Source: Bimastos eiseni (Eukaryota; Annelida; Clitellata; Crassiclitellata; Lumbricidae). Taken from it: a stretch of 64,000 bases of DNA. Below, piece by piece: positions 22,080 through 36,408 of the stretch (its first letter is position 1; each line of letters begins with the position of its first letter). The position numbers and the translations under genes are program-made. The stretch is from contig OY365817.1 in the NCBI GenBank assembly GCA_959347315.1, positions 28,690,447 through 28,754,446 of the forward strand. Direction: 5' to 3'. The notes beneath the pieces are model-generated. The model was not told the origin of the DNA, made no database searches, and worked only from the letters and a program-made list of their open reading frames with translations.

Positions 22080-23470
22080 TCAATATAGCCGGTCAAACAA
22101 GTAAGTTGGTGTTGGGCCTTCATTGTTGACTATTTCTCCGATGAAGATCCGTAATGTAACATCTTTTTGTAATGTCGTAATTGTTTGTAAACAATATGCG
22201 ACCATTATAACAGAAAAATGGACGTCGCAACTACAAGCAAATATTACGTGCAGATAAGAAACATTTTCAGCTTGATGATTCGCTAGATATTTGGAGCTTT
22301 AAAATTTGAAGCAAGTAGAAAATTACAGATATAATTCTCTGTTAATCATATTTTTCTCTTGACCGCGCCCTTATAGACATGAAATCAAGAATCCGTCAAC
22401 GATTCTTGTCATCCAGCGCTCGTTTTTTTCTGTTGTAGTAGCAAACCCAAAAAACTCAAGGTCTGTGGTCGAAAAAAACTCGAAACTGCGCAGAGACTTT
22501 TCCATCAAGAACCTATTGCAAACAGAAGCAAGATTGAAAACTGCTCTACGCAGTCGTGGACAGTTTTTCTGCGATAATCACGTTTCATTCATTCACTGCG
22601 TAATTTGTATAGCGCGCTTCAACGCAAAGATGTATACTCAGAGGCACTGCCCGCGCTAAACTACATGATGTTAACTTAATTAACGCCAACAACATCAAAC
22701 AGTCAGTCTTATTTACATAACAAAAGGGTTTTCTAATCGATTTGCACAGACCTGCATGAACCCATGCCTTTGAACGCTCGTAGGTCTTCATTTTGAATAT
22801 GTTGGAGCCGAAACCTTACAGGGCTGCGGTCGTAGGCCTAGTCACCAGAGAAAACGTGCAAATTTATATCTGAAATTTTTAGCAAGGCAGTGAAGCAACT
22901 AGAGCGTAAACTATACCTCTTCCGATTTCCTTGATAAAAAATAATCTGGATCCGCGACTTAGCCTTATTTTGGCGAAGTAGAAATCTCAATACTAGGCCT
23001 ATTACTATCAGCAAGATGTCGTTCAGAGGTGAAAAAGGAAATTCTAATTTATACCAGGATTAGCACTAAAAGGTCTAATGCACGAACCATCGTTCCATAT
23101 TACGTGGCAAAACAATTAAGGGTTATTATATTATTGTGTTATACGTATAACTCATTTGCAAAAACAAACGCCTTGTCGGATCAATATTCATAATAGCGGT
23201 CCGAAAGATAGATTGACCGTATTAATTCAATAGGGCGCACTTTTGAGACACCTTAAAAATGCTGTCGTCTACGACTATATTATATTTTACGACGAGTATT
23301 GCAAATACAGAGAACGACAAACCTTCTTAACGATGTCGGTGACTTCTGTAGCCGAAAAGAACACCGAAAATTCACCTAAACTATTTATTTGATATATATG
23401 ATTCACAGACGATTTACCTGTCATCTGCTTTAGTGAATCCATTAACGAGGCCCTTCAAAGATTCGTAATG
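22080..23470. other. Intergenic, no gene seen
   Basis: No supported exon or recognisable element. It is AT-rich. Confidence 0.45.
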
Positions 23471-23478
23471 CTGTCTCA

Positions 23479-23745
23479 CCAAAGATGGTGGAGTCGTACG
23501 TAAACTAAGATATAACACTCCATGTATCTGAATATTCACGTCATCTACCTGCTATTGGTAGGGCCGTGATTGCCGTTGCTAAGATACCACGTCACCAGTC
23601 GCTACGTAGCGCCACCTTGGCCCAATGGAAATACGTAAATACAATACAATACAATGGTTTGTGTGATTTGACCACCACACAGACCAAATGCACAGCAGAT
23701 ATAGGAAGTGTCACATCACTTAGTCTATGACTCTACCATCTTTGG
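23479..23745. mobile_element. Candidate MITE with long terminal inverted repeats
   Basis: The left arm begins CCAAAGATGGTGGAGTC and continues to ACACTCC near 23522. The right arm (23704-23745) is its imperfect reverse complement, ending GACTCTACCATCTTTGG. Arms of about 42 bp align at roughly 80 percent and the whole element is 267 bp. I see no clear target-site duplication, so the superfamily is undecided. Confidence 0.65.
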
Positions 23746-23749
23746 GTTT

Positions 23750-24740
23750 ATTTGAATTATTTCATTAACAAAATCAAACGTGACTGCCAATTTTTATCCT
23801 CCAACAGTCTCGGATGTACACACACGCAGAATTTAGGTCAATGACCCAGTTTTCGTCAACTTGATATCCTTTCAATATTAGTTCCAGGGTAAACACTTAA
23901 AACAGACAGACCAAAAACTATCATACAAAACAGAATTCAACACCAGTGATACGATACAACCCAGTTATCTTCATAGTCTGAACAAAAACATCGAAAAACT
24001 GTGACATACAAAAAAAGAGTCAAAACTGACAGACTAAAACCACCTGCCAATTTAGCACTTCGATTAAAAAACAGTGCTATGCCAAAAACCGAACCTACAC
24101 CAAAATGTGTCCACAGATGGCTTTTCAGACAACAGAAACATTTAGGAAACACATTATCCAAAGCTACCAAAACCTAACTAGAAATAAAATCTGCATAAAA
24201 CATATGAAACGTCTATGACATAAAATCAATTCAAACTTCCATCACTGAAAATTCCTCACGAAAATCAATAGTCGTAGAAGTCTGTTAAAACAGCTGTTCA
24301 AATTAAAATGCACAATGTAGAACTGCCGTTTTTTTAAGAACTATTCCTGATCACTCTCTGGACCAGAATTCTGTGCAATCTAGAAAGTGAGAGACGGAAA
24401 AACTAAAGTCACACAAGTTCAAAACCTCCACTTCATAAGCTACAGAAAATTCAAGAATTAAATCACTTCTACATTTTACATATTCACTACCAACACCAGA
24501 TTCACCCCGCCCCCTGCTCTTCAAAATAAAATGTTCCAATGACGAATATCTACACTCTGCATACCATGCTCAGAATACCTGCAACGAAAATACCAGTTTC
24601 AGATAATAGTTGAAAACTAAATCAAATAAGAGAACAGGAAAATCATTCTATTGACCATAATGCTCAAGATATCCTGTCAAGCACCAGTTAAGAAATACGC
24701 CGGAACTCGTCAGCTAATAGCTACACATCAAAACAACCAA
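23750..24740. other. Intergenic, no gene seen
   Basis: Minus-strand frames around 23937-24170 and 24351-24539 lack recognisable domains and splice support. Confidence 0.45.
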
Positions 24741-24764
24741 CTTTCAATGGATGGTTAAAGAGAC

Positions 24765-25165
24765 AAATCAGAAAAGTTGTGCAAAATTAAGAAACCTACA
24801 ACAGGCAGATGAAAAGTAAACACACATATGTTAACAGATGAAATGTAAAAAGATAGACCTACATTGACGAGCAGCGATATGTATGAAAACATACACTGAC
24901 AGTTGAAATGTAAAAAAAACAAACGTCGGCAGGTGAATTCAAAGAATATGCGCTCAGAGTTGAAATTTAATGAAACATGCATTAACAGGTGAAATGTACA
25001 AAAACACACTGACAGGTGAAATTTTAAAGAACTGTAAACCGACAGATGAGAGCTTAAATGTTAAAGATACATACATTAACTGGTGAAGCACTAAATAAAA
25101 CAAACATACATTGTCATGAGAACGCACATAAACACATTGAAATGTTAAAGAAACATACATTAAGA
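24765..25165. repeat. 36-bp minisatellite (CAGGTGAAATGTAAA)
   Basis: About ten diverged units with the words GACAGGTGAAATGTAAA and AAACATACATTAAC. The Phe/Val/Ser-rich minus-strand frames across it come from the repeat. Confidence 0.8.
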
Positions 25166-25169
25166 TGCT

Positions 25170-26471
25170 CATATAACAGATGATTACAATCTGATTCGAT
25201 ATTTCTTTAAGTAAAACTGTCCTGTATCGAGACAGTATTAAGAACACAAAGAACACAAACGCTGCCACAGATAACCACTTTTCATCCAATGAGAACCACA
25301 CGGATTCCATAAGAATTCTAAAAATCTACAGATGCATTAACTATTACCAGCACTGTCACATCATCATCGTCCCTTAACAATAATCATCACCATCATCATC
25401 ACCACCGTGTTTCCATCATCATTTTACCATAATTTTCCTACCGTCACCATAGTCTTCATCTTTGCACCCGTTACAATCACAAACAGCTTGAGCCAGTTAA
25501 CGTATAAACCCAATTCACAACCCTCATGATATGTGGCTACAATGCATTACAATTTGAATCACACGAAGCTACTTGCAACACCTTCACAAGCGTCAACCTC
25601 ACTGCGCATTACATGAAGCAAATACCAAACACAGATCTTCACAGCCATCTAGCTGCCATTCCCACTTGCTGCGATGCGTCAAAATTTACCGTGAAACTCC
25701 TTTGCTTACAAATCGACCCCATAAATTTCTACAAACAGCCAAAATTCCTAGCTACACAACTTTGTTATTTGAATGGGAAGGACGTTAGTTTGATACCTAC
25801 CAGCCCCATAAGATTGACTAAACCTCCATTCCCTAGGTGGCGTTGGTAAAATGAGCAGTGGCGCAGATTAGCGCCTTGCAGGCTGCCATACAGTCAAATT
25901 TGACTCCTGTTAAACTTGTTATCAGGTAATCGTACAGTGGGTTGTCAGTCTAAATTGATTAAACTAAATATATCAATATTAACAAATTATAATTACAAGT
26001 AAATATAGGGAAATGATAAAGATGTTGGTGTGCTCCCCAATCTTTCACACATGCATTTACAGATGAATATATTGTCTGAACTGAAAACCATTCCAACAAA
26101 TCGCAAACAAGAATTCATTTCCCGATACAGAGGCGTAAAATTCAGCATAAAATCTAGAGCTACAAGATAAACAAAAACTTGAAAATAAATTATAAAATAT
26201 ATTAAATATTTGGCATCTTCGTCATTCTTCCGATACCCAATTCTCCTTAGCTTTGTTAGCACCCCCTCCGCAGGGCCTCTTCCAAATTCACCCTTTTTAA
26301 AACTTGTCTCAATTCAATAATATTCATTCATTAAATTTCTCAATGAAGATATTTTCGTTAGTTTATTCTATTTTTGCAGCTAATATTATGTGAACACTAG
26401 TTATGTGCACTAGTGCATAATGTGTGTATGACTGTATGTTTACAAGCATGACTCTATGCATATATATATAC

Positions 26472-26502
<31 letters not shown>

Positions 26503-26680
26503 GTAATTTATTTAGTGCCTTTTCTCTGTAGTACAGAAGCAGTCACAGAGAAACCGAGAGAGCTGCAACTGAAGACAGGTTGGAATGTTTTCTTAGTTGC
26601 TGTCTCTAAACAACAACAGCAGGTATATATTTATCAACAGCCTATTTGGGAACTATTGCATCGATTGCAATAACAGTAGA

Positions 26681-26719
<39 letters not shown>

Positions 26720-28600
26720 TATATATATATATACATAGAAGTACATTTACATGTATATGACGAGAACAGGGTGAGATCAGAATGGAATGCTTTCCTACTG
26801 CCTCATCATCTCGTTCACCAATCACACTTTCTCTGTAACCTTTCTCTCATCTATCGAATTTCAACCTGGCTTCCTCGATGGATTGTAATCTTTGATTGCG
26901 ATTCACCTGACTTGAAAAACCATTGATTGACTAATTAACTACACTTGCTAAATAGTTACAATCGCTAATCAAATTACAATTACTAATTAGTATAAGTCAA
27001 TAACCAGCTACAATTGCTAATTAGTTAGTTAGTTACTAATCAGTTAGAGTCACTAATCAGGTACAATTACTTTATTAGTTGCCAGTTGAAAAGTGCTCTA
27101 CATATTACGTTCAAATAGTGTTTCCAGTGAACTCTGAAAGCAGCTTTACAAACATTTTGCTGAAGAGTAATAAGCAAAATGACCTAAGAAGGAAATTCAC
27201 CAGGTTTCATACATGGAAGAAATGCCGACTCTAAATTGGACATGCAAATTGTAGATGCTGCGTTTCAAAGTTAGGTTTTACACATGCGAACCATTTTTCA
27301 ATCCATTGGATTACATTTCATCTCGATTAAAACTGTAATAAAATATAAAATGAAATCAGATAAAGAACAACTTCTAACGAAAACCGAATGAACATTCAAA
27401 GAGAAAAAGAGTACTTATAAAAAATTAGAATCGAAGAAATGATCAAATTAGACAAAGCCAATTGAGTGTAGTGATATTAAACAGCAGATTTCATCAATGG
27501 TTTAAAAGAACAGGAAGATTAACACATGGTCAATGTGAAAATGTGTTAACATTGTTGGGCTAAAATGTTGTAACATATGTCTTAAGTAAGCATCATTAGT
27601 TGAATTGAAATGTGGCAACGTGTGTCTTCAGCAATGTCAAGCGAAAAGTGTAAACATGTAGTCAGCATCGTTAAGTAAATATAGATGCATTAAAGCATGT
27701 AAGTACCACATGGTCCAGACTCTAAACATGTAGCTGCCAAACCCGGGCAAAAATTTCCAAGAACAAAACCGCAACCGAAGCAAAAGCGCAGAGTCTTTTA
27801 CAACAAAAACAACTGACCAACAGTAGTAGCCTCTGGGATGACAGATTTGGCATCAAACAAATGAAATATTCTATGTACAATTTCAACTAATAACAATCAC
27901 ATTAAACCACAAACAGAAACAAATGTCTGTTGCAAAAGTTATTCTGGAATATCATGTCACGTTTCTTTTCAGTCCACCGGAACCGCGAAAATCGAGCAGC
28001 CACGGATCTGTGTGGGTCGGATGCAAGTTCCAACCGAAGTTGTCAATGTCACTATCATAATTCTCGTGCCAACGAAACGTCCACCAATTACCTTGCCAGA
28101 GTAAAAGAACAACACAGATGAAATACTGAAACTACTGCATTAATTTTTCCCAGAGATAAACTCTGCCACTGTTCGCACTCTGACAGTGCCAGTTCCAAAT
28201 CTGGATAAACAAGGACGGCAACAACAATGAACTTTACCATCACACAATATCATTCAACATAAATCACTACTACATTTTCATGATCTATCTGTTTACTTGG
28301 ATGAGATGATGCTTATATTATGAACAAAAGTGAGATTCAATCAATCAGTCAATCAATCAATCATCAATGAAACTTAATATAGCACCTCTTCAAGAAATCT
28401 ACTCAGAGGCACTCCAGGTCCAACCTTGGCCATACAAGACAGATTTCAGAATGGAATAGATGTTGGGTTGGTAAACAACGCAAACTATTATACATCCTGG
28501 ATAAACCTGGTGCTATATAAATGAGCAATTATAATAATCAGAATGCAATACAACAGCATTTACACAATGCTCAAAATCTACGGCATATTACATGCTCAAA
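25170..28600. other. Intergenic between taperin-like gene and ATF6
   Basis: No firm gene. It holds ATC/CATCAT microsatellites near 25365-25405, TA/TG runs at 26458-26503 and 26684-26733, a family A copy at about 28180-28270, and a GCACCTC/AGAAATCTACTCAGAGG repeat fragment at 28380-28415. On the minus strand 28080-27966 reads a 38-residue frame (WHENYDSDIDNFGW and onward) to a TGA; it could be an orphan exon but has no convincing acceptor. Confidence 0.45.
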
Positions 28601-28663
28601 ATCCGTGAAACGAAGACTCACAAATAAGAATGCTCGAGTTCGCTCGACCGCCAAACAATCGTC

Positions 28664-31600
28664 TTAGTTGTGATCGTCGTTGGTCCAGAGTTTCTCGCTC
28701 TTCGGCTTCTTGTCGACGGTTGAGTTGGAGAGCAGATGATTTGGAACGGCCGACCGATCGATGTGAATGAGGCGAGTAGCAGTCACCTCACAATCGATCT
28801 GCATCATCGCTATACTGCCAACCGGAGGCTGCATGGTCTCTGCAACAAATATATATATTTATATATATATACACATTATATATACAATATATATATATAT
28901 ATTCATACACACATATATATATATATATATATATATTACATATATATAAGACTTGTAAATACAAATGATCCTTTACAATTACAAATGGCCCATAACAATC
29001 ACACACATACAAATGACCTGTTACGATGAAACAAATATATGATCTGTTACGATTACACACAACAACCTAAATTATCTGTAACAATTTACCTGTTACAATT
29101 ACACACATACAAATGACCTGCTACAACTACACAAAATAATACAAATGACCTGTTACGATTACACAAATACAAATGATCTCTTACAATTATACAAATGACC
29201 TCTTACAATTATACAAATGACCTCTTCCAATTATACAAATGACCTCTTACAATTATACAAATGACCTATTACAATTACACAAATAAATTACCTGCAACAG
29301 TTACGATTACTCCAATACAAACTACCTGCAACAATTACAATCACACAAAAATACAAATGACCTGTTACAACTACACACATCTAAAATGACCTCTAACAAT
29401 TACGATTAATTGTGAGCCGAACGCAACGCCTACCGTTGAGGCCGACCGCTGGCATCATAAGGGACATGCGGGGCCGCGACGTCTTGTTGTGAGCCGTGGC
29501 CGGCAGAAGCAGATGATCCTACAAAGACATCGATCATCAGTTGTAATCTCAACACTTCTAAAGCACCAAAAGAAGCCAAGAGTGGGGCACCAGCTTATTC
29601 ACGAGCACACTGAATCGATATTATCATCAACGATGATAACAAAGACTGATGACTAACCAACTGATGAGGACAGCAATATAATAATAAATAATAATAATAT
29701 AAATAATAATAATATAATTAATAATAATATGAATAATAATAATATAAATAATAATAATATAAATAATAATAATATAAATAATAATAATATAAATAATAAT
29801 AATATAAATAATAATAATATAAATAATAATAATATAAATAATAATAATGGGCAGATATATAATAATGGCCCAATAGAGTAACTGCTTGCAGAAGCAACTT
29901 GTCTTTTTATCTGGACACCAAAGAGGTGATAAGGGAAACCTTCGTCCACTCGGCTAAGATTTCCATCGTCAAAACCCAACTGAGGAATCAGTGCCTTTCC
30001 TATCTCCAAATGCTGAACTAACAATATTTGACAGTAATTTAATAACAATAATAATAGAACCAAAATGTCTGCTGGGAGGAGAACATTTAACCAAGTATTA
30101 GCTTTAGTTTCTTAGAACCTGAAGACTCTTATCTACTTCGAGCAAAAAAAATTACAATAGAACGTTATCAGACTACGACAAAGCTCAACCAATGAACTCA
30201 CTCTCCTGAAGGAGACGACATAAAACGTGTCATTTCGACGGTCGATTGCGTCTAGAAAGCTGTCGTACTTTCGGTCGTCGCCAGTGAAGACCTGAACCTC
30301 GTAATGGTCGCTGTGTATCGTTAAATAAAAACAATATTTTATAATTATTAATCATTTATTAGATGCCACTATCTAATGAACAAGCATCAATCAATGTCAG
30401 CAAAGAACTTGTGAAAGGTCCAAATACAGAGGCTGTCTCAGAGGAAGTATTAGAAGATCTATCTATTGGTCTATGCAATTTATATAGAGCCTCTTCAAGA
30501 TAGCTATTCAGAGGCGCTCCCAACCCAGTCAAAGAGGAAAGTATTGAGAAGTTTATAGAAAGAGTTAGACAGGTCATGTGGGAGAGAGAGAGCATAGATG
30601 AAATCAAAGTATTTATTTGGCAAGTAGCAATTTAGATCAATTCCACACAAAAAATCAGTGATAAGTCTAAGCGTTGGTTGAAAAAGGAAAGAGATCATTA
30701 TGGAAGTGAGTAAGTAGACTGATAATGAGGGAGACCAAAGTGGGGACCAAAGTGGAGACCAAAGTGGAGACCAAAGTGGAGACCAAAGTGGAGACCAAAG
30801 TGGGGACCAAAGTGGGGACCAAAGTGGGGACCAAAGTGGGGACCAAAGTGGGGACCAAAGGTCCTGTAAGTTAGGGCCATCAGGTACAACAGTTGATATT
30901 GGAAAGTGAGAGACTAGTTCCTTAACTCCCTATGAACCACCTTTAATCATAGCTTACAACATTGAAGCACTTATAATTGATGCCAAAAAAACTGAATATA
31001 ACAAAACAATCAAACTTCAAGCAAGTCTTACAAATGGTGTATTCATAGAGGTCTAACGTTGCTGAATTTGAACCCCACCCCATCTTGAAGGGGCACCATA
31101 TAAAATGTTTGATTACATTAAATCACCACATAGTCAACACATGAACACCAAAAGTAGCGCTATATGAATTTATTGTTACTAATCCAGCATTTACCTTGTG
31201 TGGCTCCACCTGTTGACATTGCTGTTCATCGCTGCCTTCAGCTTCCGTGGTACGTAGTATCGCTTGCGTCGCGTTTTCTTTGCTGATTCCAACTCCTTCA
31301 CTTCCTGTTCTCTCTTCAGTTGTTCCTCGTGACCAAGAATCCAACCGTGAAGCTCATTCATCAAACTAATAAATTATATAAAAACAGGAGAAAATAATAC
31401 AATATGCAAGTGAGACTAGAGTCAAAAAGAGTAAGCCACTGAACACCATGACATCTGTCAGCAGGAATTCGTTGGATGGTTATATACGCCTGTGTGTGGA
31501 TCCACCAATGTTTGAGCATATTGTTCACTGGTTGCTAACTGATGGAAAATTCGTTGATAGGACATTTAACGTAACATAGGCTGAGAGAACATCTGAGTAG

Positions 31601-34600
31601 ATTCCTTGAAGAGATGCTATACCAAGTTTCATCGATTGATTGAAGAAGGGGAGAAGAGAGAGAGAAAGAAAGAGTACATGTAGGCAGAAGAGAGGACAAA
31701 TCATTCAGAAAATGATGATGCAGGGGAAGCACCTAAGAGTGAATTGTACAAAAAAAAAGAAGCTATAGGTCAGCAAGTAAGAAAAAAAATTTCTAAAGCA
31801 TTTTTCAAAGAACCAACGACCTGTTTGAAACAGCTCAGACCACTGACCGTATCGACTCAGAACTGTTGAAGTAGGTCGGGCACATGGCCTGACCCAGCTT
31901 GAAGCCCTTCTCCTCGAGGTTACGCATGAGAATGTCATGAATGGTCCACGACTTCTTTGCGTCCGTATTCCCGTCGCTCGGAAAGAGCAGGTTGCCTCTG
32001 CCGCCCAGATCGTGCGACGTCGGCAGAGACTGGTTCCGTACGAGTCTCACGGGATCCGCTCCATCCAAGGACTGATTGTCTTTCACGGAGAGCAGGCTTC
32101 GACCGTGACGGACGTCGGGTCCCGCGCGGAACTCTGGTGCTGAGAGCGACGAGGTGGGTCTGCAAGAAGAAGAAAGGTACCTTACATCACTGTTATTCAA
32201 CCCAAGTAAGAAAGCATGCGAGTAAGTAAATTCTTTACTAAACCGGTTGCAACTCGCAGCAAACTCTAACAACTGCAGTGCCTTGCTTGCAAAAGATCAT
32301 TATTATGTCTTCCTTTATTAAAAAAGCTGAAAATCCACAGCAAATAACATTCCTGTACAAAGAAAAGGAAAAAAGGAAAGTTAGATATCCAATAAAAGTA
32401 AATAATGTAGGCCTACTTTTGGCTATTACATAAATAAAACTCTGGGCATAAAATATCTTTCATCTTTAGTAGGAGTTAAAAGGGGTGAACCCCGGGTCGG
32501 AGGTTGCAGGAGCACTATGCAATCGGAGGAAGTAGTGGCCTCAAGATGTGGACATCAGACGCCATCATGGCACAAGACGTCAGCATAAGATTGCAATGAT
32601 AAAACTTTCACAGCTGTACGTAGAACGCGATGCCAGACGGTTACATCAAGCTGTTGCAAGAGGAAGAAGTCTCACGATCATTCAAACAATTCATCCAACA
32701 TTGAACTCAGAATCAAACTTACAGCAGAGAAGAACTCCAGTTCAACGACAGAAAGACGACCACCGTGAAGACGATCGTGGCGGCCGTTTTCACGGAATAA
32801 GGCACTGACTTCTTCAGTCGATCGTTCTGAAACGGAACAAATACCAATTCAGACAGAGAAAAGATTACAATCCCGAAGAAGAACTAGAAGAGGAGGAAGA
32901 ACATGTATCAATTCTGAAAGAGAACATATTCTAAATCTGAAGAACTAGAACAGGAGGAAGAGAAAATATTAACTCTGAAAAAATAACAACTTATAATTCT
33001 GTAATCATGAAGAAGAACTAAAAGAAATACTAATTTGGAGGAAGAGCAACTAAAAATTCTGGAAAAACAGAACAAATTCCAATTCTGAAAAGAGAACAAA
33101 TTTCAATTCTGAAGAAGAACTAGAAGAAATACTAATTTAGATGAATAGCAAATACAAATTCTGAAGAAAGAACAGAACGATGTGAAATGCTGAAGTGAGA
33201 CTGGAGACTACCTCTGTCTTCAGGCTGTCCAGTTTCCTCTTCAGGGAGAGATTCTCGGCCCTCAGTCGGTCGTTCTCGGCCGTGAACTCCTGCAGCTGAC
33301 CCTCCAGCTTCTGCATATACTACACAGAAGAAAACAGAACAATAGCGTCATCATAATCAACTTAATCAGACATTTGTATAGCGCCTCCTCAAGGTATCTA
33401 CTCAGAGGCGCTCTCTGTGCTATCCTATATGATGTTAAATTTCATCAAGAAAAAATATTTTGCATTAGGAAAACTGCAAAATATGCGGAAACAACCAACC
33501 AATGGATTCCCATCGACCGCTGACAGATGGCATGGATGTTCGAATATTTATATAGCACTACTTTAAGTCAGAGGCAATTCCAACACAGAGGGTAGTTTTA
33601 AGGTGTTTACGGAACTTGTGTTAAGAAAGAATGGTTGGTACTAAGATAGCCAGTTCCAGTGGGAGGGATCCACAGTGGCAAAAGATTGGAAGCAATGGCA
33701 TTAACTCGTCGTGTATGTGCCAAGGACCGAGGGATTCATCCATTGACGGCTCAAGGGGTGAAAGGATGGAAAAATGGGTCAACCCCAATTTGTCAAGTGA
33801 GATTTAGAACACGCTCTACTTATTACTCTGATTGGCTGGTTTTATTGTTAGGCATTTTGTTAGTTTTCAATTTGATTTTCTAATTGACTTGCTTTCTTGG
33901 TTGGCTATGTGGTTACCAATGGTTTTCTACCTTGCTATTTAGTTTGTCTCGTTTGCATCGCTCATGAGACAAACTTTACGTATGCTTTACTAAGTATCAA
34001 CGAGTAATGCAGAAGACTGAACAAACCTCTTTCTTGCGCTTTCTTGAAAGACACGCTGACTCTCTGTTCTTTATCATCCTCTGCTGTCTCTTTACTGCTT
34101 TCACCTACAATTAAAAGACTCCTACATACAATTATGCAAATAAACATCGATTGCGGGTAAAAATAGCGAAAACTTTGGCAATCAGAAAATAGTTATTATC
34201 ATTATTATCATCACGAATATTACAACTACTATCATTAATATTATTATTATCGTAATTAATATATTCAGGAATAATATCGTTATATTCATTATTATTATAT
34301 TCACTATTATTATGTATTCATTATCACCACATTCATTACCACAATCATAATCATTGTCATCATCATCATCATCACCAGCATCATCATAATCATCACCATA
34401 AGTCCATCATCACCACCACCACTAAAGTCGCAGGAAAGAGTGAAGTCCTATTACGTCGACGTTTATGTGAGAAGACGAGGAGACGCTCTTGTAGATGACG
34501 GAGACAGAGTTCGGAGGAGTCGCGACCGGACGAGAAACAGGAGAAGGAGACGACTTCTGTTTTGTAATGGCCTTTGATGACGGCGATGAGAGCGACGATG

Positions 34601-36352
34601 AAGTACGGACACTCTGAGCCTTTGGTTCCATGGACAAAGAGGATTCTGAATGAGAAGAAACGCATGGAATTCTTATATTCACACATTCACAGAAATATAT
34701 AAACACATACATATATAAATATATCACATTTACGTATATATGTGAGACACAGATAGACAAAAATAAATACATAAATGCATCATACATACATACATATATA
34801 ATGCATAAATACATCGTAAATACAGAGGAATTCAAAGATAGGTATGACATTTATGCAAATACAAACACATACATACATATAAATATATACACAGGCATAC
34901 AAAACACCCACATACATACAAATGCACATCCACACCGGCATATAAGACACCTACATACTAACAAACACACAAGCGTATAGAGACACCCACACATACACAC
35001 ACGTACACATCACCACCGTACCCACCTCCAATAGGCGGCGTCGACGCCCCCGCTGGCTTCGGCTGAATCTTCACCTGCGAGTTGACGACCTGTGACATAA
35101 CGGGGGTGCCTCCATTCCTCACATAGGTGACGCCTCTGCCCCCCGCTGCGTCCTTCGGCAGAACCAGGATGGTCTTCAACGCCCCCGACTCCGTCTTCGT
35201 CACGATGGACTCCACGTTTACCACCTTCCCGACCGGCAACTGGTTGTAGTAGAAGACCGGAGCGGAAGAGGCTGTTCCGTCCTCCAGGGTTCCGCGTGGG
35301 TCGTTAAACCCGAACATGTCGAAGGAGTTGGATGTTTGGTCTTCGAACGAGAATGTGTCCATCGATTCGTTCTTGATCTCCAGATCCGACTCGAAGAGGG
35401 GAGCTGGGATTGGATCGTACGGATCGAGGGCAACGCCGTTGACCGGTGGGAAGCTCATGGCTTCGTTTACCTGGAAAGGCAGATGAAGCAATGTAGAACA
35501 ATGATGGAATGGGCTTCCTCTAGACCTCTGGCTTATATCTAGGATCTCCTCATCTTCTTTCTACTCTTTCATTAAATCTATTATCTTTGGCAGTGATTGG
35601 ACTGGGAGCACCTCAGCGTAGATTTCTTCGAGAGGCACTATGTCAAGTTTCACTGATTGATGTAAACGAAGTCAAATCTCAGGAACTGACTGTGTGTTTG
35701 TTATGATGGAGACTCGTTTCAGTTCGGTAGGTGGTGAAGGTCGTAACATGGATAACTACATGCGGCCACCAGTGAAATGGGCTGATTAGAACTTGAACAC
35801 TCATTTTAAAGGGATGATTGACTTAGCAACCCACTGACCCATTTTACATGGAAAACACCACAGTATAAAGTTATCTAATTCTGAAGTCAGAACTTGTCAG
35901 AAAAGTGGACCTTAATCTAGTGGTAAAACAGAAGAACAACACAACTCCTAATTAGTTTAATTTCAACTTCCACTTTACTTTTAATTGTATTTTCAATTCT
36001 AATTTAGCCCTATTTTGACTAATATAATAATAGTAAAATATCCTATCAAGGCACCAATAACGATATTAAAGCTGATTAAAGCAACACTGTTGTTGCATAG
36101 CAAAAATCATCACTCACTGTTATTAGACCAAAGACGGACGAATCATTTGACGTATCAGAACAGACAGACAGAGGAGACTGTGGCTCCACCTTCGTCTGAA
36201 TGCCTACAACAATACATAGACATATAAGAACAAACACATACAAAGATACACACATATACACAGGCATATAAAGATGTATACACACACAAACAGACACATA
36301 CACACAAAGCCACCCATATATACACACGCAATAACACAAATATGCCCCCACA

Positions 36353-36408
<56 letters not shown>

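Noticed and set aside
25526..25849. 107-codon plus-strand frame
   Set aside because: No recognisable domain, with an overlapping frame of similar quality and no splice evidence.
29653..30063. 136-codon minus-strand Leu/Phe/Ile frame that looks like a membrane protein
   Set aside because: Translation of an AT-only 12-bp array inside an ATF6 intron.
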